A DNA stretch of 64,000 nt from Oscillospiraceae bacterium NTUH-002-81 (GCA_032620915.1 CP136052.1:1340501-1404500); one strand, 5' to 3'. Numbered from the stretch's first letter, positions 18,716 to 27,307 are shown. Notes: generated by a model from the letters alone, not told the origin. Made by a program: numbers and translations.

Positions 18716-20389
18716 TTGAAAAATATAAACAATTCAAAATTGAAAATCATTCCGCTGGGAGGACTGGAGCAGATCGGAATGAATATTACTGCCTTTGAGT
18801 TTGAAGACAGTATTATTGTTGTGGACTGCGGTCTGTCATTCCCGGAGGATGATATGTACGGAATCGACCTGGTCATTCCGGATGTGTCTTATCTGGAGGA
18901 AAATATCCAGAAGGTGAAGGGCTTTATCATCACTCACGGACATGAGGATCACATCGGCGCGCTGCCGTATGTGCTGAAAAAGGTCAACGTGCCCATCTAT
19001 GCGACCAAGCTGACCATTGCCATTATCGAAAACAAGTTAAAAGAGCATAATTTGCTGAAAACCACCAAGCGGAAGGTGGTAAAGTTCGGCCAGCATATCA
19101 ATCTGGGCAGCTTCCGCATCGAGTTTATCAAGACGAACCACAGTATTTCCGATGCGTCGGCGCTGGCCATCTACTCCCCGGTGGGCACCATTGTCCACAC
19201 CGGTGACTTCAAGGTGGACTATACCCCGGTATTCGGCGATGCCATCGACCTGCAGCGGTTTGCGGAGATCGGCAAGAAGGGTGTGCTGGCCCTTATGTGC
19301 GACAGCACCAACGCGGAGCGTCCCGGTTTCACCATGTCGGAAAAAACAGTCGGCAAGGCCTTTGACAATATTTTCGAGAATCACAAGCATTCCCGTATCA
19401 TTATTGCAACGTTTGCATCCAATGTGGACCGTGTACAGCAGATCATCAACTGTGCCTGCAAATTCGGCCGGAAGGTTGTGGTGGAAGGCCGCAGCATGGT
19501 CAATATCATTTCCATTGCCATTGAGCTGGGCTACATCAAGATCCCGGATAACACACTGATCGACATTGAAAATATGAAAAATTACCCGCCGGAGCAGATG
19601 GTGCTGATCACCACAGGCAGCCAGGGCGAGTCCATGGCGGCGCTGTCCCGGATGGCGGCAAACATTCATAAAAAGGTGAGCATCATGCCGGGCGATACGG
19701 TGATTTTCAGTTCTCATCCCATCCCGGGCAATGAGAAAGCCGTATCCAACGTCATCAACGAGCTGTCCCGGAAGGGCGCAGACGTGATTTTCCAGGATAC
19801 CCACGTATCCGGTCATGCCTGCCAGGAGGATATTAAGCTCATCTACTCTCTGGTGCATCCGAAATATTCCATTCCGGTGCACGGCGAGTATCGGCATCTG
19901 AAAGCACAGGCTGCCATTGCGGAGAGCCTGGGATATGACAAGGAGCATATCATCATGCTGACTTCCGGCGACGTGCTGGAGATGAGTGAAAATGATGCGA
20001 AGATCGTCGGCCATGTACACACCGGCGGCATTCTCGTGGACGGCCTGGGCGTGGGCGATGTGGGCAACATTGTCATGCGCGACCGGCAGCATCTGGCGGA
20101 GGACGGCATTCTCATCGTCGTGCTGACGCTGGGCAAATATACGAATCAGGTGCTGGCAGGCCCTGATATCGTATCCCGCGGTTTTGTTTATGTGCGGGAG
20201 TCCGAGGATCTGATGGAAGAAGCCAGACTGACGGTGCAGGATGCACTGGAGGGATGCCTGGGAAGCAGCCGCGGACAGGACTGGAACCGGATCAAAACGG
20301 TGATCAAAGATGCACTGTCTGATTTCGTTTGGAAGAAGACGAAGAGAAGCCCTATGATTCTGCCAATCATCATGGAGGTAGACGCATAG
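18716..20389 (+). CDS. rnjA: Ribonuclease J
   Basis: A 557-aa metallo-beta-lactamase/beta-CASP ribonuclease with 5'-exonuclease and endonuclease activity, central to mRNA decay in Firmicutes. The metal motif GHEDHIGALP, the GDFKVD motif and the beta-CASP segments (CDSTNAERPG, TGSQGESMAALSR, HVSGHACQED) are present. The preferred start is TTG 18716, 11 nt after AGGAGG; a GTG at 18704 is in frame but overlaps the Shine-Dalgarno itself. No second RNase J gene is visible here. Confidence 0.92.
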   Translation: MKNINNSKLKIIPLGGLEQIGMNITAFEFEDSIIVVDCGLSFPEDDMYGIDLVIPDVSYLEENIQKVKGFIITHGHEDHIGALPYVLKKVNVPIYATKLTIAIIENKLKEHNLLKTTKRKVVKFGQHINLGSFRIEFIKTNHSISDASALAIYSPVGTIVHTGDFKVDYTPVFGDAIDLQRFAEIGKKGVLALMCDSTNAERPGFTMSEKTVGKAFDNIFENHKHSRIIIATFASNVDRVQQIINCACKFGRKVVVEGRSMVNIISIAIELGYIKIPDNTLIDIENMKNYPPEQMVLITTGSQGESMAALSRMAANIHKKVSIMPGDTVIFSSHPIPGNEKAVSNVINELSRKGADVIFQDTHVSGHACQEDIKLIYSLVHPKYSIPVHGEYRHLKAQAAIAESLGYDKEHIIMLTSGDVLEMSENDAKIVGHVHTGGILVDGLGVGDVGNIVMRDRQHLAEDGILIVVLTLGKYTNQVLAGPDIVSRGFVYVRESEDLMEEARLTVQDALEGCLGSSRGQDWNRIKTVIKDALSDFVWKKTKRSPMILPIIMEVDA

Positions 20390-20407
20390 TTACGTAGGAG
20401 GAAGCAT

Positions 20408-20791
20408 ATGAACAGGAACAGCGTACTCGGTACACTCATCAGCATTCTCATAGAAATTCTGCTGATCCTTGTACTGGTGTTTGTCATCTGGGGGGCCGGC
20501 AGATGGGCCTACAGCTTTGGCTATGCCATTTTTGCGGAAAAAACGGTGGAGGAAGAGCCGGGCACCGATATCCAGGTGACGATTACGGAAGGACAGTCCA
20601 ACCGGCAGATCAGCAAGATGCTGGAGGAAAAAGGGCTCATCCGTGACGCCAATCCGTTCTATGTGCGCCTGATGCTGACAGACTATAAGAAGCTGATCCA
20701 GCCGGGCACTTATACACTGAACACATCCATGCAGTCCGAGGAAATGATGGCGGTCATGTCCGGAGAGACTGACGAGGATGAAGAGAGCTAG
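20408..20791 (+). CDS. Short MltG-like membrane protein
   Basis: A 127-aa protein with one N-terminal membrane helix (about 9-35) followed by an extracellular LysM-like part: DIQVTITEGQSNRQISKMLEEKGLIRDANPFYVRL. This resembles the N-terminal region of the MltG/YceG endolytic transglycosylase, but the catalytic domain is absent, so it is not expected to cleave glycan. It sits where mltG (yrrL) lies before the methyltransferase yrrM in Bacillus, so a truncated paralogue is likely. Its end overlaps the next start. Confidence 0.8.
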   Translation: MNRNSVLGTLISILIEILLILVLVFVIWGAGRWAYSFGYAIFAEKTVEEEPGTDIQVTITEGQSNRQISKMLEEKGLIRDANPFYVRLMLTDYKKLIQPGTYTLNTSMQSEEMMAVMSGETDEDEES

Positions 20792-21473
20792 AAAGATTAG
20801 GAGAATACCTGTGATTGTAGATGAAAGAATAACATCGTATATTCATTCGCTGGATCAGGGAAATACACAACTGCTGACGCAGATCGAGCGGGAAGCCCGT
20901 GCAGATCTCGTGCCGATCATCCGGCAGGAGACTGCCAGCTTCCTGAAAGTGCTTCTGCGCATGCAGCGGCCGAAAAACATTCTGGAGGTGGGAACCGCCG
21001 TCGGTTTTTCGGCTCTTTTTATGAGTGAATATGCGCCGGCGGACTGCCGGATTACGACCATTGAAAAATATGAGAAGCGCATTCCCATTGCCCGGGAAAA
21101 TTTCCGCCGGGCGGGAAAAGAGGACGTGATCACCCTGCTGGAGGGGGATGCCACGGAGATTCTGCATAGCCTGACCGGCAGTTATGATCTGATCTTCATG
21201 GATGCGGCCAAGGGGCAGTATATCCATTTCCTGCCGGATGTGCTGCGGCTTCTGGCTCCGGGCGGCGTGCTGCTGTCTGACAACGTGCTCCAGGACGGGG
21301 ACATCATCGAGTCCCGGTTTGCGGTGGAGCGGCGGAACCGGACGATCCACAGCCGGATGCGGGAGTATCTGTATGCGCTGACCCACACGCCGGGGATCAC
21401 CACCTCGGTGCTGCCCATGGGGGACGGGCTGACGCTGACGGTGAAAGGAGAAGATTATGAACAGACGACCTGA
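20778..21473 (+). CDS. trmR: SAM-dependent O-methyltransferase, TrmR-like
   Basis: A 231-aa class I methyltransferase of the caffeoyl-CoA type. The SAM motif is NILEVGTAVGFSALFM, with the acidic residue at TTIEKYE and the metal-binding LIFMDAAKGQY and SDNVLQDG segments. In Bacillus the gene at this place (yrrM/trmR) methylates 5-hydroxyuridine at tRNA position 34 and is followed by U32 genes that make the hydroxyl group. The same order is seen here, supporting the assignment. It overlaps both neighbours by 14-17 nt, indicating an operon. Confidence 0.82.
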   Translation: MKRARKIRRIPVIVDERITSYIHSLDQGNTQLLTQIEREARADLVPIIRQETASFLKVLLRMQRPKNILEVGTAVGFSALFMSEYAPADCRITTIEKYEKRIPIARENFRRAGKEDVITLLEGDATEILHSLTGSYDLIFMDAAKGQYIHFLPDVLRLLAPGGVLLSDNVLQDGDIIESRFAVERRNRTIHSRMREYLYALTHTPGITTSVLPMGDGLTLTVKGEDYEQTT

Positions 21474-22701
21474 ACTGCTTGTTCCGGCCAGCAACCTTGA
21501 AGTGCTGAAGGTGGCTGTCCGCTACGGCGCAGATGCGGTATATATCGGGGGTGAGGCTTTCGGGCTTCGCGCCAAGGCAAAAAATTTTTCCATGGAGGAT
21601 ATGCGGGAGGGCATCCGCTACGCCCATGCCCATGGGGTACGTGTCCATGTGACGGCCAATATTCTGGCCCACAACCGGGATCTTCCCGGTATGCGGGCTT
21701 ATTTCCAGGAGTTAAAAGAGCTGCAGCCGGATGCGCTCATCATTGCGGATCCCGGCGCTTTCATGCTGGCCCGGGAAATCTGCCCGGAGATTGACATTCA
21801 TGTGAGCACTCAGGCCAACAACACCAACTATCTGACATACCAGTTCTGGCATGCCCAGGGGGCGAAGCGGGTGGTATCTGCCCGGGAACTTTCCCTGGCG
21901 GAGATCCGGGAGATCCGGGAAAACATTCCGGCAGACATGGAGATCGAGTCGTTCATCCACGGCGCCATGTGCATTTCCTATTCCGGCCGATGTCTTTTGA
22001 GCAGCTATTTTACCGGCAGAGACGCCAATCAGGGCGCCTGTACCCATCCGTGCCGGTGGAAATACGCGCTGGTGGAGGAGACAAGGCCCGGGGAATATCT
22101 GCCGGTGTATGAAAATGAGCGGGGCACCTTTTTGTTCAATTCCAAAGATCTGTGCATGCTGGAGCATATCCCGGAGCTTCTGGATTCCGGCATCGACAGC
22201 TTCAAGATCGAGGGTCGGATGAAAACAGCGCTGTACGTGGCCACCGTGGCCCGGACGTATCGGAAAGCCATTGACGACTGCCTGCAGTCCGAAGAACTGT
22301 GGCGGCAGAACCTGCCTTGGTATCAGGAGCAGATCCGCAGCTGCACCTACCGGGAATTCACCACGGGATTTTTCTTCGGCAGACCGGACGAAGAGGCACA
22401 GATTTACGACAGCAACACGTATCACAAAGGTTACACCTACCTGGGACTGGTGGGAGAGATCGAACCGACAGACGGACATTGCCCGGCAGGCTGTATCTGC
22501 ACGGAGCAGCGCAACAAGTTTTCTGTGGGGGAGACCATTGAGGTGATGAAGCCGGATGGCAGCAGTCCTGCGGCAAAGGTGCTGGCCATTTACGACGGGG
22601 ACGGCAATTCCATGGAGAGTGCACCACATCCCAAGCAGAAGCTGTATGTGAAGCTTACTGTGGCGGCGGAACCGCTGGACGTGCTGCGGCGGAAGGACTG
22701 A
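21457..22701 (+). CDS. trhP: U32 family protein, tRNA uridine hydroxylation type
   Basis: A 414-aa U32 peptidase-family protein. It begins RPELLVPASNLEVLKVAVRYGADAVYIGG and has the family signature ESFIHGAMCISYSGRCLLSSYFTGRDANQGACTHPCRW, with the conserved cysteines that in TrhP bind an iron-sulfur cluster. TrhP makes 5-hydroxyuridine at tRNA position 34, substrate for the neighbouring TrmR-like enzyme. Bacillus has two U32 genes (yrrN, yrrO), whereas here one protein is present. The start overlaps the trmR stop. Confidence 0.87.
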   Translation: MNRRPELLVPASNLEVLKVAVRYGADAVYIGGEAFGLRAKAKNFSMEDMREGIRYAHAHGVRVHVTANILAHNRDLPGMRAYFQELKELQPDALIIADPGAFMLAREICPEIDIHVSTQANNTNYLTYQFWHAQGAKRVVSARELSLAEIREIRENIPADMEIESFIHGAMCISYSGRCLLSSYFTGRDANQGACTHPCRWKYALVEETRPGEYLPVYENERGTFLFNSKDLCMLEHIPELLDSGIDSFKIEGRMKTALYVATVARTYRKAIDDCLQSEELWRQNLPWYQEQIRSCTYREFTTGFFFGRPDEEAQIYDSNTYHKGYTYLGLVGEIEPTDGHCPAGCICTEQRNKFSVGETIEVMKPDGSSPAAKVLAIYDGDGNSMESAPHPKQKLYVKLTVAAEPLDVLRRKD

Positions 22702-22712
22702 TAAATTTGCTG

Positions 22713-22760
22713 AAAAGCAGATGTGAGGACGCACAGAAACGAATCCTCCATCTGCTTTTT
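22713..22760. terminator. Bidirectional terminator between trhP and uxuB
   Basis: AAAAGCAGATG pairs exactly with CATCTGCTTTT, giving A/T tracts on both sides, between converging genes. Confidence 0.85.
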
Positions 22761-22766
22761 GACATT

Positions 22767-24383
22767 TTACATTACATATTTATGCAGTGTTGCACCTGCT
22801 GCGCCCGGCCCGGCAAGCATTTCCCGGAACATGCGCTCAATCTTCTCCCCGATGCCTGCCTGGTAAAGATCAATGAAAAACAGACGCTCATTGGAGAGGA
22901 TGGGGCGCAGCTGGTCGGTGAAGGTGGAAGGTTCTCCCACCACAATATCTTTTAACTGCGCCTGCAGTTCTTCCTTCATGGGATCGGGAGCCAGTTCATA
23001 GGTCTTCCCGGCATCGTCCACGCCGAGCAGATACCGGAGCCAGCCTGCGATACCGAGCGGAATGGCGGTGAGCCGGGAAGCATCCCCGTATTTTGCCACG
23101 TAGGATTTCACTGTCTCCCCGAAACGGATCCCCAGCATCTGGGAAACATCCACTGCCAGCCGCAGGTTCGTGTCTCCCAGATATTCGTTGGGGAAACGAT
23201 CCAGGAACAGCTCATCTACAAAGGCCTGGGGTGAGAGAATTCCCGGATCGGGCACTACGGGAAGTCCCTCATCGTAGGCTACCATTCGGGCCATTTTCAT
23301 CATATCCGGGTTGGTGTTCAGCATGTGGGCGAACAGATCGTAGCCCAGCACCACACCCAGGGGACCGGTGGCGGAATGCACCGGGTTCAGGCAGACAGTT
23401 ACCTTCATGCGCTCGGATAGGTTGACGGTGTTCCGGTCAGTCAGATAGACGCCGAAGCCCTTCTCCAGAGTGGGGCGGCCGCCTGGAAAATGATCCTCAA
23501 TGACGAGATACTGGGACTTTTCTGCGTTGACAAAGGGTGCAATGTAGGTTTTCTTTTCTGTAATGACAGGCTGCATTTGTTCCACACCCAGCGCTTCCAG
23601 ATCTGCTGCGATGGCTTCACTGGGACGGGGCGTGATCTTGTCGATCATCGTCCAGGGGAAAGCAACCGTGTTTTCATCGGCAACATAGGAAAGGAAGCCT
23701 TCATCCACAAAACCGGCTTTCTGCCATTCCTCTGCCATCGTCAGCACAGACTGCCGGAGAATGGCACCGTTCTGGGAACAGTTGTCCATGGATACCAGTG
23801 CCAGAGGGTATTTTCCGGCCTGATACCGGGCATAGAGCATGGCAGTGAGCACTGCCATGGCGCCGCCGGGCATGTCCGGACCGTTCTGGATATCTGCCTG
23901 TACAAAGGGGAAATAGGTACCATCGGCCTTGTGGAGGGCATAACCCTTTTCTGTAATGGTGAAGGACACCAGCTGGAGGGATGGACTTGTGAAGACCTCT
24001 TTCAGCCGTGCCCAGTGTGCCGGATCAGAAGCCTGTGCCTTGATGGCTTCGGCCATGGAGCCCAACACCTTGTACTCCCGGCGGCCATCCCTGTGGAGAA
24101 TAACGCTTAAGCCCAGATTGTCAAAGGGGGCATAGATTTTGTCCACCACATCATAGTCAAAGGTTTCCACACAGGTGATCCCCCGGTCCAGGGCGCCACT
24201 TTCCAACAGGCCGTCAGCAATGCCGCCGATGAAAATGCGGAAAATATTGCCGATGCCAAAGTGCACCCACAGGGGTTCCTTTCTTGCTTTTTCTGATACT
24301 GCTTTCACGTCATAGCCGGGAAGTGTGATGCCGGCTTTGTTCCAGGAAGCCCGATCTTGGATGCCGTCCATGGTCAATTTCAT
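22767..24383 (-). CDS. uxuB: Mannitol dehydrogenase family protein, probable fructuronate reductase
   Basis: A 538-aa NAD-dependent polyol dehydrogenase. It opens with the nucleotide-binding stretch WVHFGIGNIFRIFIGGIADGLLESG and has ALVSMDNCSQNG and the catalytic-domain segment KVTVCLNPVHSATGPLGVVLGYDLF with the family K..LN..H pattern. Family members oxidise mannitol, reduce fructuronate (UxuB) or act on altronate; UxuB is the commonest for this length, but specificity cannot be set from sequence. The start is ATG 24383, after AAGGAGGG; an upstream open stretch lacks a ribosome-binding site. It is monocistronic and convergent to the trhP operon. Confidence 0.82.
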   Translation of the reverse strand: MKLTMDGIQDRASWNKAGITLPGYDVKAVSEKARKEPLWVHFGIGNIFRIFIGGIADGLLESGALDRGITCVETFDYDVVDKIYAPFDNLGLSVILHRDGRREYKVLGSMAEAIKAQASDPAHWARLKEVFTSPSLQLVSFTITEKGYALHKADGTYFPFVQADIQNGPDMPGGAMAVLTAMLYARYQAGKYPLALVSMDNCSQNGAILRQSVLTMAEEWQKAGFVDEGFLSYVADENTVAFPWTMIDKITPRPSEAIAADLEALGVEQMQPVITEKKTYIAPFVNAEKSQYLVIEDHFPGGRPTLEKGFGVYLTDRNTVNLSERMKVTVCLNPVHSATGPLGVVLGYDLFAHMLNTNPDMMKMARMVAYDEGLPVVPDPGILSPQAFVDELFLDRFPNEYLGDTNLRLAVDVSQMLGIRFGETVKSYVAKYGDASRLTAIPLGIAGWLRYLLGVDDAGKTYELAPDPMKEELQAQLKDIVVGEPSTFTDQLRPILSNERLFFIDLYQAGIGEKIERMFREMLAGPGAAGATLHKYVM

Positions 24384-24610
24384 GAGAAAACCCTCCTTCA
24401 TATGTTTTTGCGTTTGCTTATCGCTTCTTATAAATTGAATATAGTACATTTTTTGAGAAAAATCCATAGGCAGGGTGTGTGATTTTGGGTTAATCTTCAG
24501 GATTCGCCGGATGACAGATTCCGGGGATCCATCATAAATCTGCAGATGGGAAAGGCACGAAACTGCTCTTGGTTTCATATGTTATAGCAACTACGTTTTG
24601 AGGTATCTGC

Positions 24611-24892
24611 TTGAAAACATTTCCGAAGCCACTGACGACAGAGGAGGAGAAGGAATATCTTAAGAGGTATCGTAAGGGCGACCAAACGGCCAGGAATGTA
24701 CTGATCGAGCGGAACTTAAGGCTGGTGGCACATATTGTAAAAAAATATCAGTCGTCGGGGGAGGATACAGAAGATCTGATCTCCGTCGGCACCATCGGGC
24801 TCATCAAGGCCGTTATGACATTTGACGCGGCCAAAGGCAGCCGACTGGCCACTTATGCAGCCCGGTGCATTGATAATGCTATGCTATCATAG
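24611..24892 (+). CDS. sigK: Sporulation sigma-K, N-terminal fragment (split by intervening element)
   Basis: The first 89 codons of the mother-cell sigma factor. [20 protein letters not shown], then [32 protein letters not shown] (region 2) and [15 protein letters not shown] match sigma-K. At Asn89 (24875-24877) the frame runs into the intervening element and stops after AMLS. The start is TTG 24611, 7 nt after GAGGT; a stop at 24599-24601 shows there is no pro-sequence. The fragment has the core-binding region but no region 4, so it should be inactive alone. Joined to the fragment at 50090 it gives a 213-aa sigma-K, comparable to the family once the pro-sequence is excluded. Confidence 0.93.
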   Translation: MKTFPKPLTTEEEKEYLKRYRKGDQTARNVLIERNLRLVAHIVKKYQSSGEDTEDLISVGTIGLIKAVMTFDAAKGSRLATYAARCIDNAMLS

Positions 24893-24896
24893 CGGA
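24858..24896. other. attL of the sigK intervening element
   Basis: Core AATG at 24875-24878. Bases to the right (GCTATGCTATCATAGCGG from 24878) form one arm of the predicted attP inverted repeat; bases to the left are sigK coding sequence. Confidence 0.8.
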
Positions 24897-25041
24897 ACAA
24901 ACGGCGGTTGAGGTGGCGGAACGGGTGTCTTTTGAGGCAAAATGGCGCCTGCTGGCGAGAGTGGGAGTACGCTGATATATTCTGATTTCCAATGTATCGG
25001 GTGCAGTAAAAGTAGCCCCGCTGCAAATTCTTCAGTTTCCA
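24897..25041 (+). other. Left-end coding-like stretch that would extend the recombinase on the excised circle
   Basis: From the crossover onward (24879) a frame reads [13 protein letters not shown] ... RLLARVGVR and stops at TGA 24973-24975. This frame has no start here, but it is exactly in phase with the last codons of the recombinase at 50085-50089. Excision would therefore fuse it to the recombinase. A further open stretch (SNVSGAVKVAPLQ) continues from 24976 toward the HTH gene at 25042 without an ATG. Confidence 0.7.
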
Positions 25042-25488
25042 GTGGTGCTGCCGCACAAGTTTCAGAACGCAGAAAAGTTCAATTTGCAGTTCCTGGACTT
25101 CTCAGAAATCACCGAAACAGCGGACAAGCTGCGCTGGCTTCGCTACCAGAAAGGCCTGCGCCAGAGAGACGTTGCAGACTACGCCGGGATAGACCGGAGC
25201 ACCTATGTCCACTATGAGGAATACGGCAAAGATCTCTATCCGCCGGAGCACATGGAGAAAATCGCGCAGCTTTTTGAAGTGCCGGTCAATACGCTTCTGG
25301 ATGACTACAATCTATTTCTGAGAAATGGTCAGGGTGAGCAGATCAAGGCGATCCGAACGAAACTGGGGCTGACGCAAAAACAATATGCGGACAAGCTGGG
25401 TGTCAGCCTTGGCAGTCTCAAGCATTGGGAGCAAAACCGCAAGCAGATTTTCAAATCCACATGGGAGAAGTATTTCAAGCAGACGTAA
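25042..25488 (+). CDS. Tandem helix-turn-helix (XRE type) regulator
   Basis: A 148-aa protein with two XRE-like domains: LRWLRYQKGLRQRDVADYAGIDRSTYVHYEEYG and IKAIRTKLGLTQKQYADKLGVSLGSLKHWEQNRKQI. The start is uncertain. GTG 25042 lacks a Shine-Dalgarno, and the frame is open back to a stop at 24973, reading plausible protein, so a non-ATG start near 24979 is possible. It is the first gene inside the left end. On the excised circle it would lie just downstream of the recombinase, making it a candidate regulator of excision or of cargo expression; this is inference. Confidence 0.75.
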   Translation: MVLPHKFQNAEKFNLQFLDFSEITETADKLRWLRYQKGLRQRDVADYAGIDRSTYVHYEEYGKDLYPPEHMEKIAQLFEVPVNTLLDDYNLFLRNGQGEQIKAIRTKLGLTQKQYADKLGVSLGSLKHWEQNRKQIFKSTWEKYFKQT

Positions 25489-25543
25489 TCATAGCAAAAC
25501 GAGCAGACCGGCTGTTGAGGCTGGCCTGCCCGTTTGCTATGTA

Positions 25544-25720
25544 TTATTGCTGCGCTTTCAGGTGTTTCACGGCTGCGTCCACCAGTTCCAGCTTCTGCTC
25601 CGCGGAGCAGGGCAGCTTCTGGATGGATTTCAGCGCCTGCTCGGACTGGAACTTCGCCAGCTCCTGCCCAAGCTCCTGCTGCGCCTGCTTTGATTTCGGG
25701 AAGATCAGAAATACTTCCAT
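25544..25720 (-). CDS. Small helical protein
   Basis: A 58-aa protein (MEVFLIFPKSKQAQQELGQELAKF ... AAVKHLKAQQ) starting at ATG 25720 with GGAAAGGAGG just upstream. It is rich in Q, K, E and A, and probably helical. It belongs to a minus-strand group with the zinc-ribbon, RepA_N-like and MobC-like genes. No function is recognised; a small basic or helical protein near the element end could be an excision factor, but nothing in the sequence proves it. Confidence 0.55.
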   Translation of the reverse strand: MEVFLIFPKSKQAQQELGQELAKFQSEQALKSIQKLPCSAEQKLELVDAAVKHLKAQQ

Positions 25721-25862
25721 GGCTGCCCTCCTTTCCAGTGCGTTTTCTGCTTCAATCTATGCTTGTGTTCCGGCTGCTATGTAGACAAATAGAACTCGAT
25801 TTCGCGGCTGCGAGGAAAATCGTATTGCCGCGCGGCTTTGGTGGTGCGGGAATGCTTGCAAT

Positions 25863-26124
25863 TCAAGGGCTTTTCGCCCCTGAATTGTCTACGCCCGAGC
25901 GGCGTTTGCGAGCGGATTTCGCCTTCTGCTGGCGATGAACCTCTCTGGCGCAGGCGGGGCAGTATTTTGTCCTGCCGGAGCGGGCGAGAATGCCCGTGCC
26001 GCAGACTTCGCAGCGGCGTAGTTTTTTTCGGGCTGAGGATGGCCTGTTCCAGCTTTGGCTGTCCCGGCGTCAGGCGGAAGAGCGTGCCATCCGGCAGCCG
26101 CTCGATGGGGTCAAGCTTGTGCAT
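25863..26124 (-). CDS. Zinc-ribbon protein, frameshifted
   Basis: ATG 26124 (after AAGGAAGG) starts MHKLDPIERLPDGTLFRLTPGQPKLEQAILSPKK. After an A7 run (T7 on the + strand, 26022-26028) the good sequence moves to another frame: LRRCEVCGTGILARSGRTKYCPACAREVHRQQKAKSARKRR, with two CxxC pairs of a zinc ribbon, ending at 25863. One A fewer restores a single protein of about 86 residues. As written the first frame continues to about 25777 as nonsense. It overlaps the RepA_N-like gene by 14 nt. Function unknown; DNA binding is likely from the basic tail. Confidence 0.6.
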
Positions 26125-26497
26125 CTTCGCCTTCCTTTGTGATGAGTTTTGCATCCGCTGGGTAATTCAGCGTAATAAGCGCGGGCTTTCCCAAGCCCTG
26201 CTTGCGCCGAACGATCAAGCCGCTGTATTCCAGCTCCCGGAAGATCCGCGTGGCGCTTTGGCGGCTGCGGTGGAGCTTTGTCTGTGCCTGCTCCAAGGTG
26301 AAGTACAGCCGGATCGTGCCGTCCGGCTCGACGTAGCCGTTCTGGCGGGAAATGCTGGCTCTGTCCAGCAGCAGCGCATAGAGCACCTTGGCGTCGTTGC
26401 TGATGTCCCGCAGGGCTTCGTCTTGGAGAAGGAACCTCGGAAGCGGCACATAGGACGCCGCCGGGCTTTGCATCGTGAGCTTGCAAAAAGTTTTCAT
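26111..26497 (-). CDS. RepA_N-type replication initiator domain protein
   Basis: A 128-aa protein starting at ATG 26497 after AGGAGGTC. YVPLPRFLLQDEALRDISNDAKVLYALLLDRASISRQNGYVEPDGTIRLYFTLEQAQTKLHRSRQSATRIFRELEYSGLI is the winged-helix region of the RepA_N initiators of Firmicutes plasmids and mobile elements. The usual long C-terminal half is absent, so it is either a short regulatory version or truncated. It follows the mobilisation gene on the same strand and suggests plasmid or IME ancestry of the element. Confidence 0.75.
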   Translation of the reverse strand: MKTFCKLTMQSPAASYVPLPRFLLQDEALRDISNDAKVLYALLLDRASISRQNGYVEPDGTIRLYFTLEQAQTKLHRSRQSATRIFRELEYSGLIVRRKQGLGKPALITLNYPADAKLITKEGEDAQA

Positions 26498-26726
26498 CTG
26501 ACCTCCTGTCCCATCCATCAATCCATCCATTTTTGTGTTGATTGATAGATTGATTCTCTTGTATCTTGGTTTATTTCTTATTAGTTAGAGGATGAATTTC
26601 AGCCCCGATGGAGGGCACGAAAATCGTCGTCCTGAAATCCGGTTGCGGAACGCTCCGGAGCGTCAGCTTGTCCACCGTCCGGAAAACCGGTGACGGAAAA
26701 CCCACACATGGAAAATCCCGTTGTGG
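26498..26726. other. Short intergenic region with palindrome
   Basis: It holds a perfect 14-bp palindrome ACGCTCCGGAGCGT at 26650-26663 and repeated CCGGTTGCGG/CCGGTGACGG words. A relaxase gene, expected after MobC, is not present here. No gene is supported. Confidence 0.35.
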
Positions 26727-27041
26727 TCAAAGCTCATCTCTCTGCCGCACTTTCAGCAGTTCCCAGATCTCGGCTTGCCGCGCTTTCAGTTCGGCAACGT
26801 CGTCTTCATAGCAGCGCCCGGTGCTGTTGATGCGACGGCAGATCTGGTTGATGTTCGAGGCGGCAGCTAGCTTCTTTTGCTCGGTGTAGTCCACCTTGAT
26901 GATGTAGCCGTCGATGAGCATCTTGCGGGCATACGCTCCAAAATTGTGTGTCCCCAACTGGCGCATCTTGTGCTGGATGAGATGCAGCTCCTGCTCGTTC
27001 AGGCAGATTTCCTTGCGGATGGGGCGCGTGCGGTCCGGCAT
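26727..27041 (-). CDS. MobC-like relaxosome accessory protein
   Basis: A protein of about 104 aa starting at ATG 27041 (a GTG at 27050 is also possible). RTRPIRKEICLNEQELHLIQHKMRQLGTHNFGAYARKMLIDGYIIKVDYTEQKKLAAASNINQICRRINSTGRCYEDDVAEL is typical of MobC mobilisation proteins: a ribbon-helix-helix-like N-terminus and the Y...L.........NQI.R..N motif. MobC normally helps a relaxase at oriT. No relaxase is visible in the element, so mobilisation would need one in trans, or the module is decayed. Overlap with the preceding gene implies coupled translation. Confidence 0.8.
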   Translation of the reverse strand: MPDRTRPIRKEICLNEQELHLIQHKMRQLGTHNFGAYARKMLIDGYIIKVDYTEQKKLAAASNINQICRRINSTGRCYEDDVAELKARQAEIWELLKVRQRDEL

Positions 27042-27046
27042 GAGAA

Positions 27047-27307
27047 TCACCCCTTCAGGTGCAGCCCGAAGGCACCGTTTTCTTCCAGAATTTCCAGATA
27101 GCCGTTGCCGGTGAGTTCAGCAAAAACCGGAGCAACTTTTTCGGGCGGAAGGGTCAGAGCATTTGCAAGTTCCTGCGCACTCAGACCGCCGTCCTCGAAG
27201 GTGTACAAGAGCGCGCCGGTGAGCTTGGCTTCTGCGGAGAGGTTCGTATCCAGCAGGAGGCGGGTGGGTACAGCAGTCATGTGGGGGTGGTTGTAGTAAG
27301 TGGTCAT
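27047..27307 (-). CDS. Small winged-helix-like element protein
   Basis: An 86-aa protein starting at ATG 27307 after AAAGGAG. It begins MTTYYNHPHMTAVPTRLLLDTNLSAEAKLTGALLYTFEDGGLSAQELANALTLPPEKVAPVFAELTGNGYLEIL, a helix-turn-helix pattern reminiscent of replication initiator N-domains. It leads a three-gene minus-strand set with MobC and RepA_N-like genes. It probably binds the repeat region just upstream (27384-27797), but that is inference. Confidence 0.6.
   Translation of the reverse strand: MTTYYNHPHMTAVPTRLLLDTNLSAEAKLTGALLYTFEDGGLSAQELANALTLPPEKVAPVFAELTGNGYLEILEENGAFGLHLKG

Noticed and set aside
19037-20092. A 351-codon minus-strand open frame opposite rnjA
   Set aside because: It is a shadow of RNase J with no ribosome-binding site or motifs.
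24560-24610. Sigma-E type promoter for sigK
   Set aside because: CATATGTTAT near 24576 resembles a sigma-E -10 box, but I could not find a -35 at proper spacing, so it is not listed as a feature.
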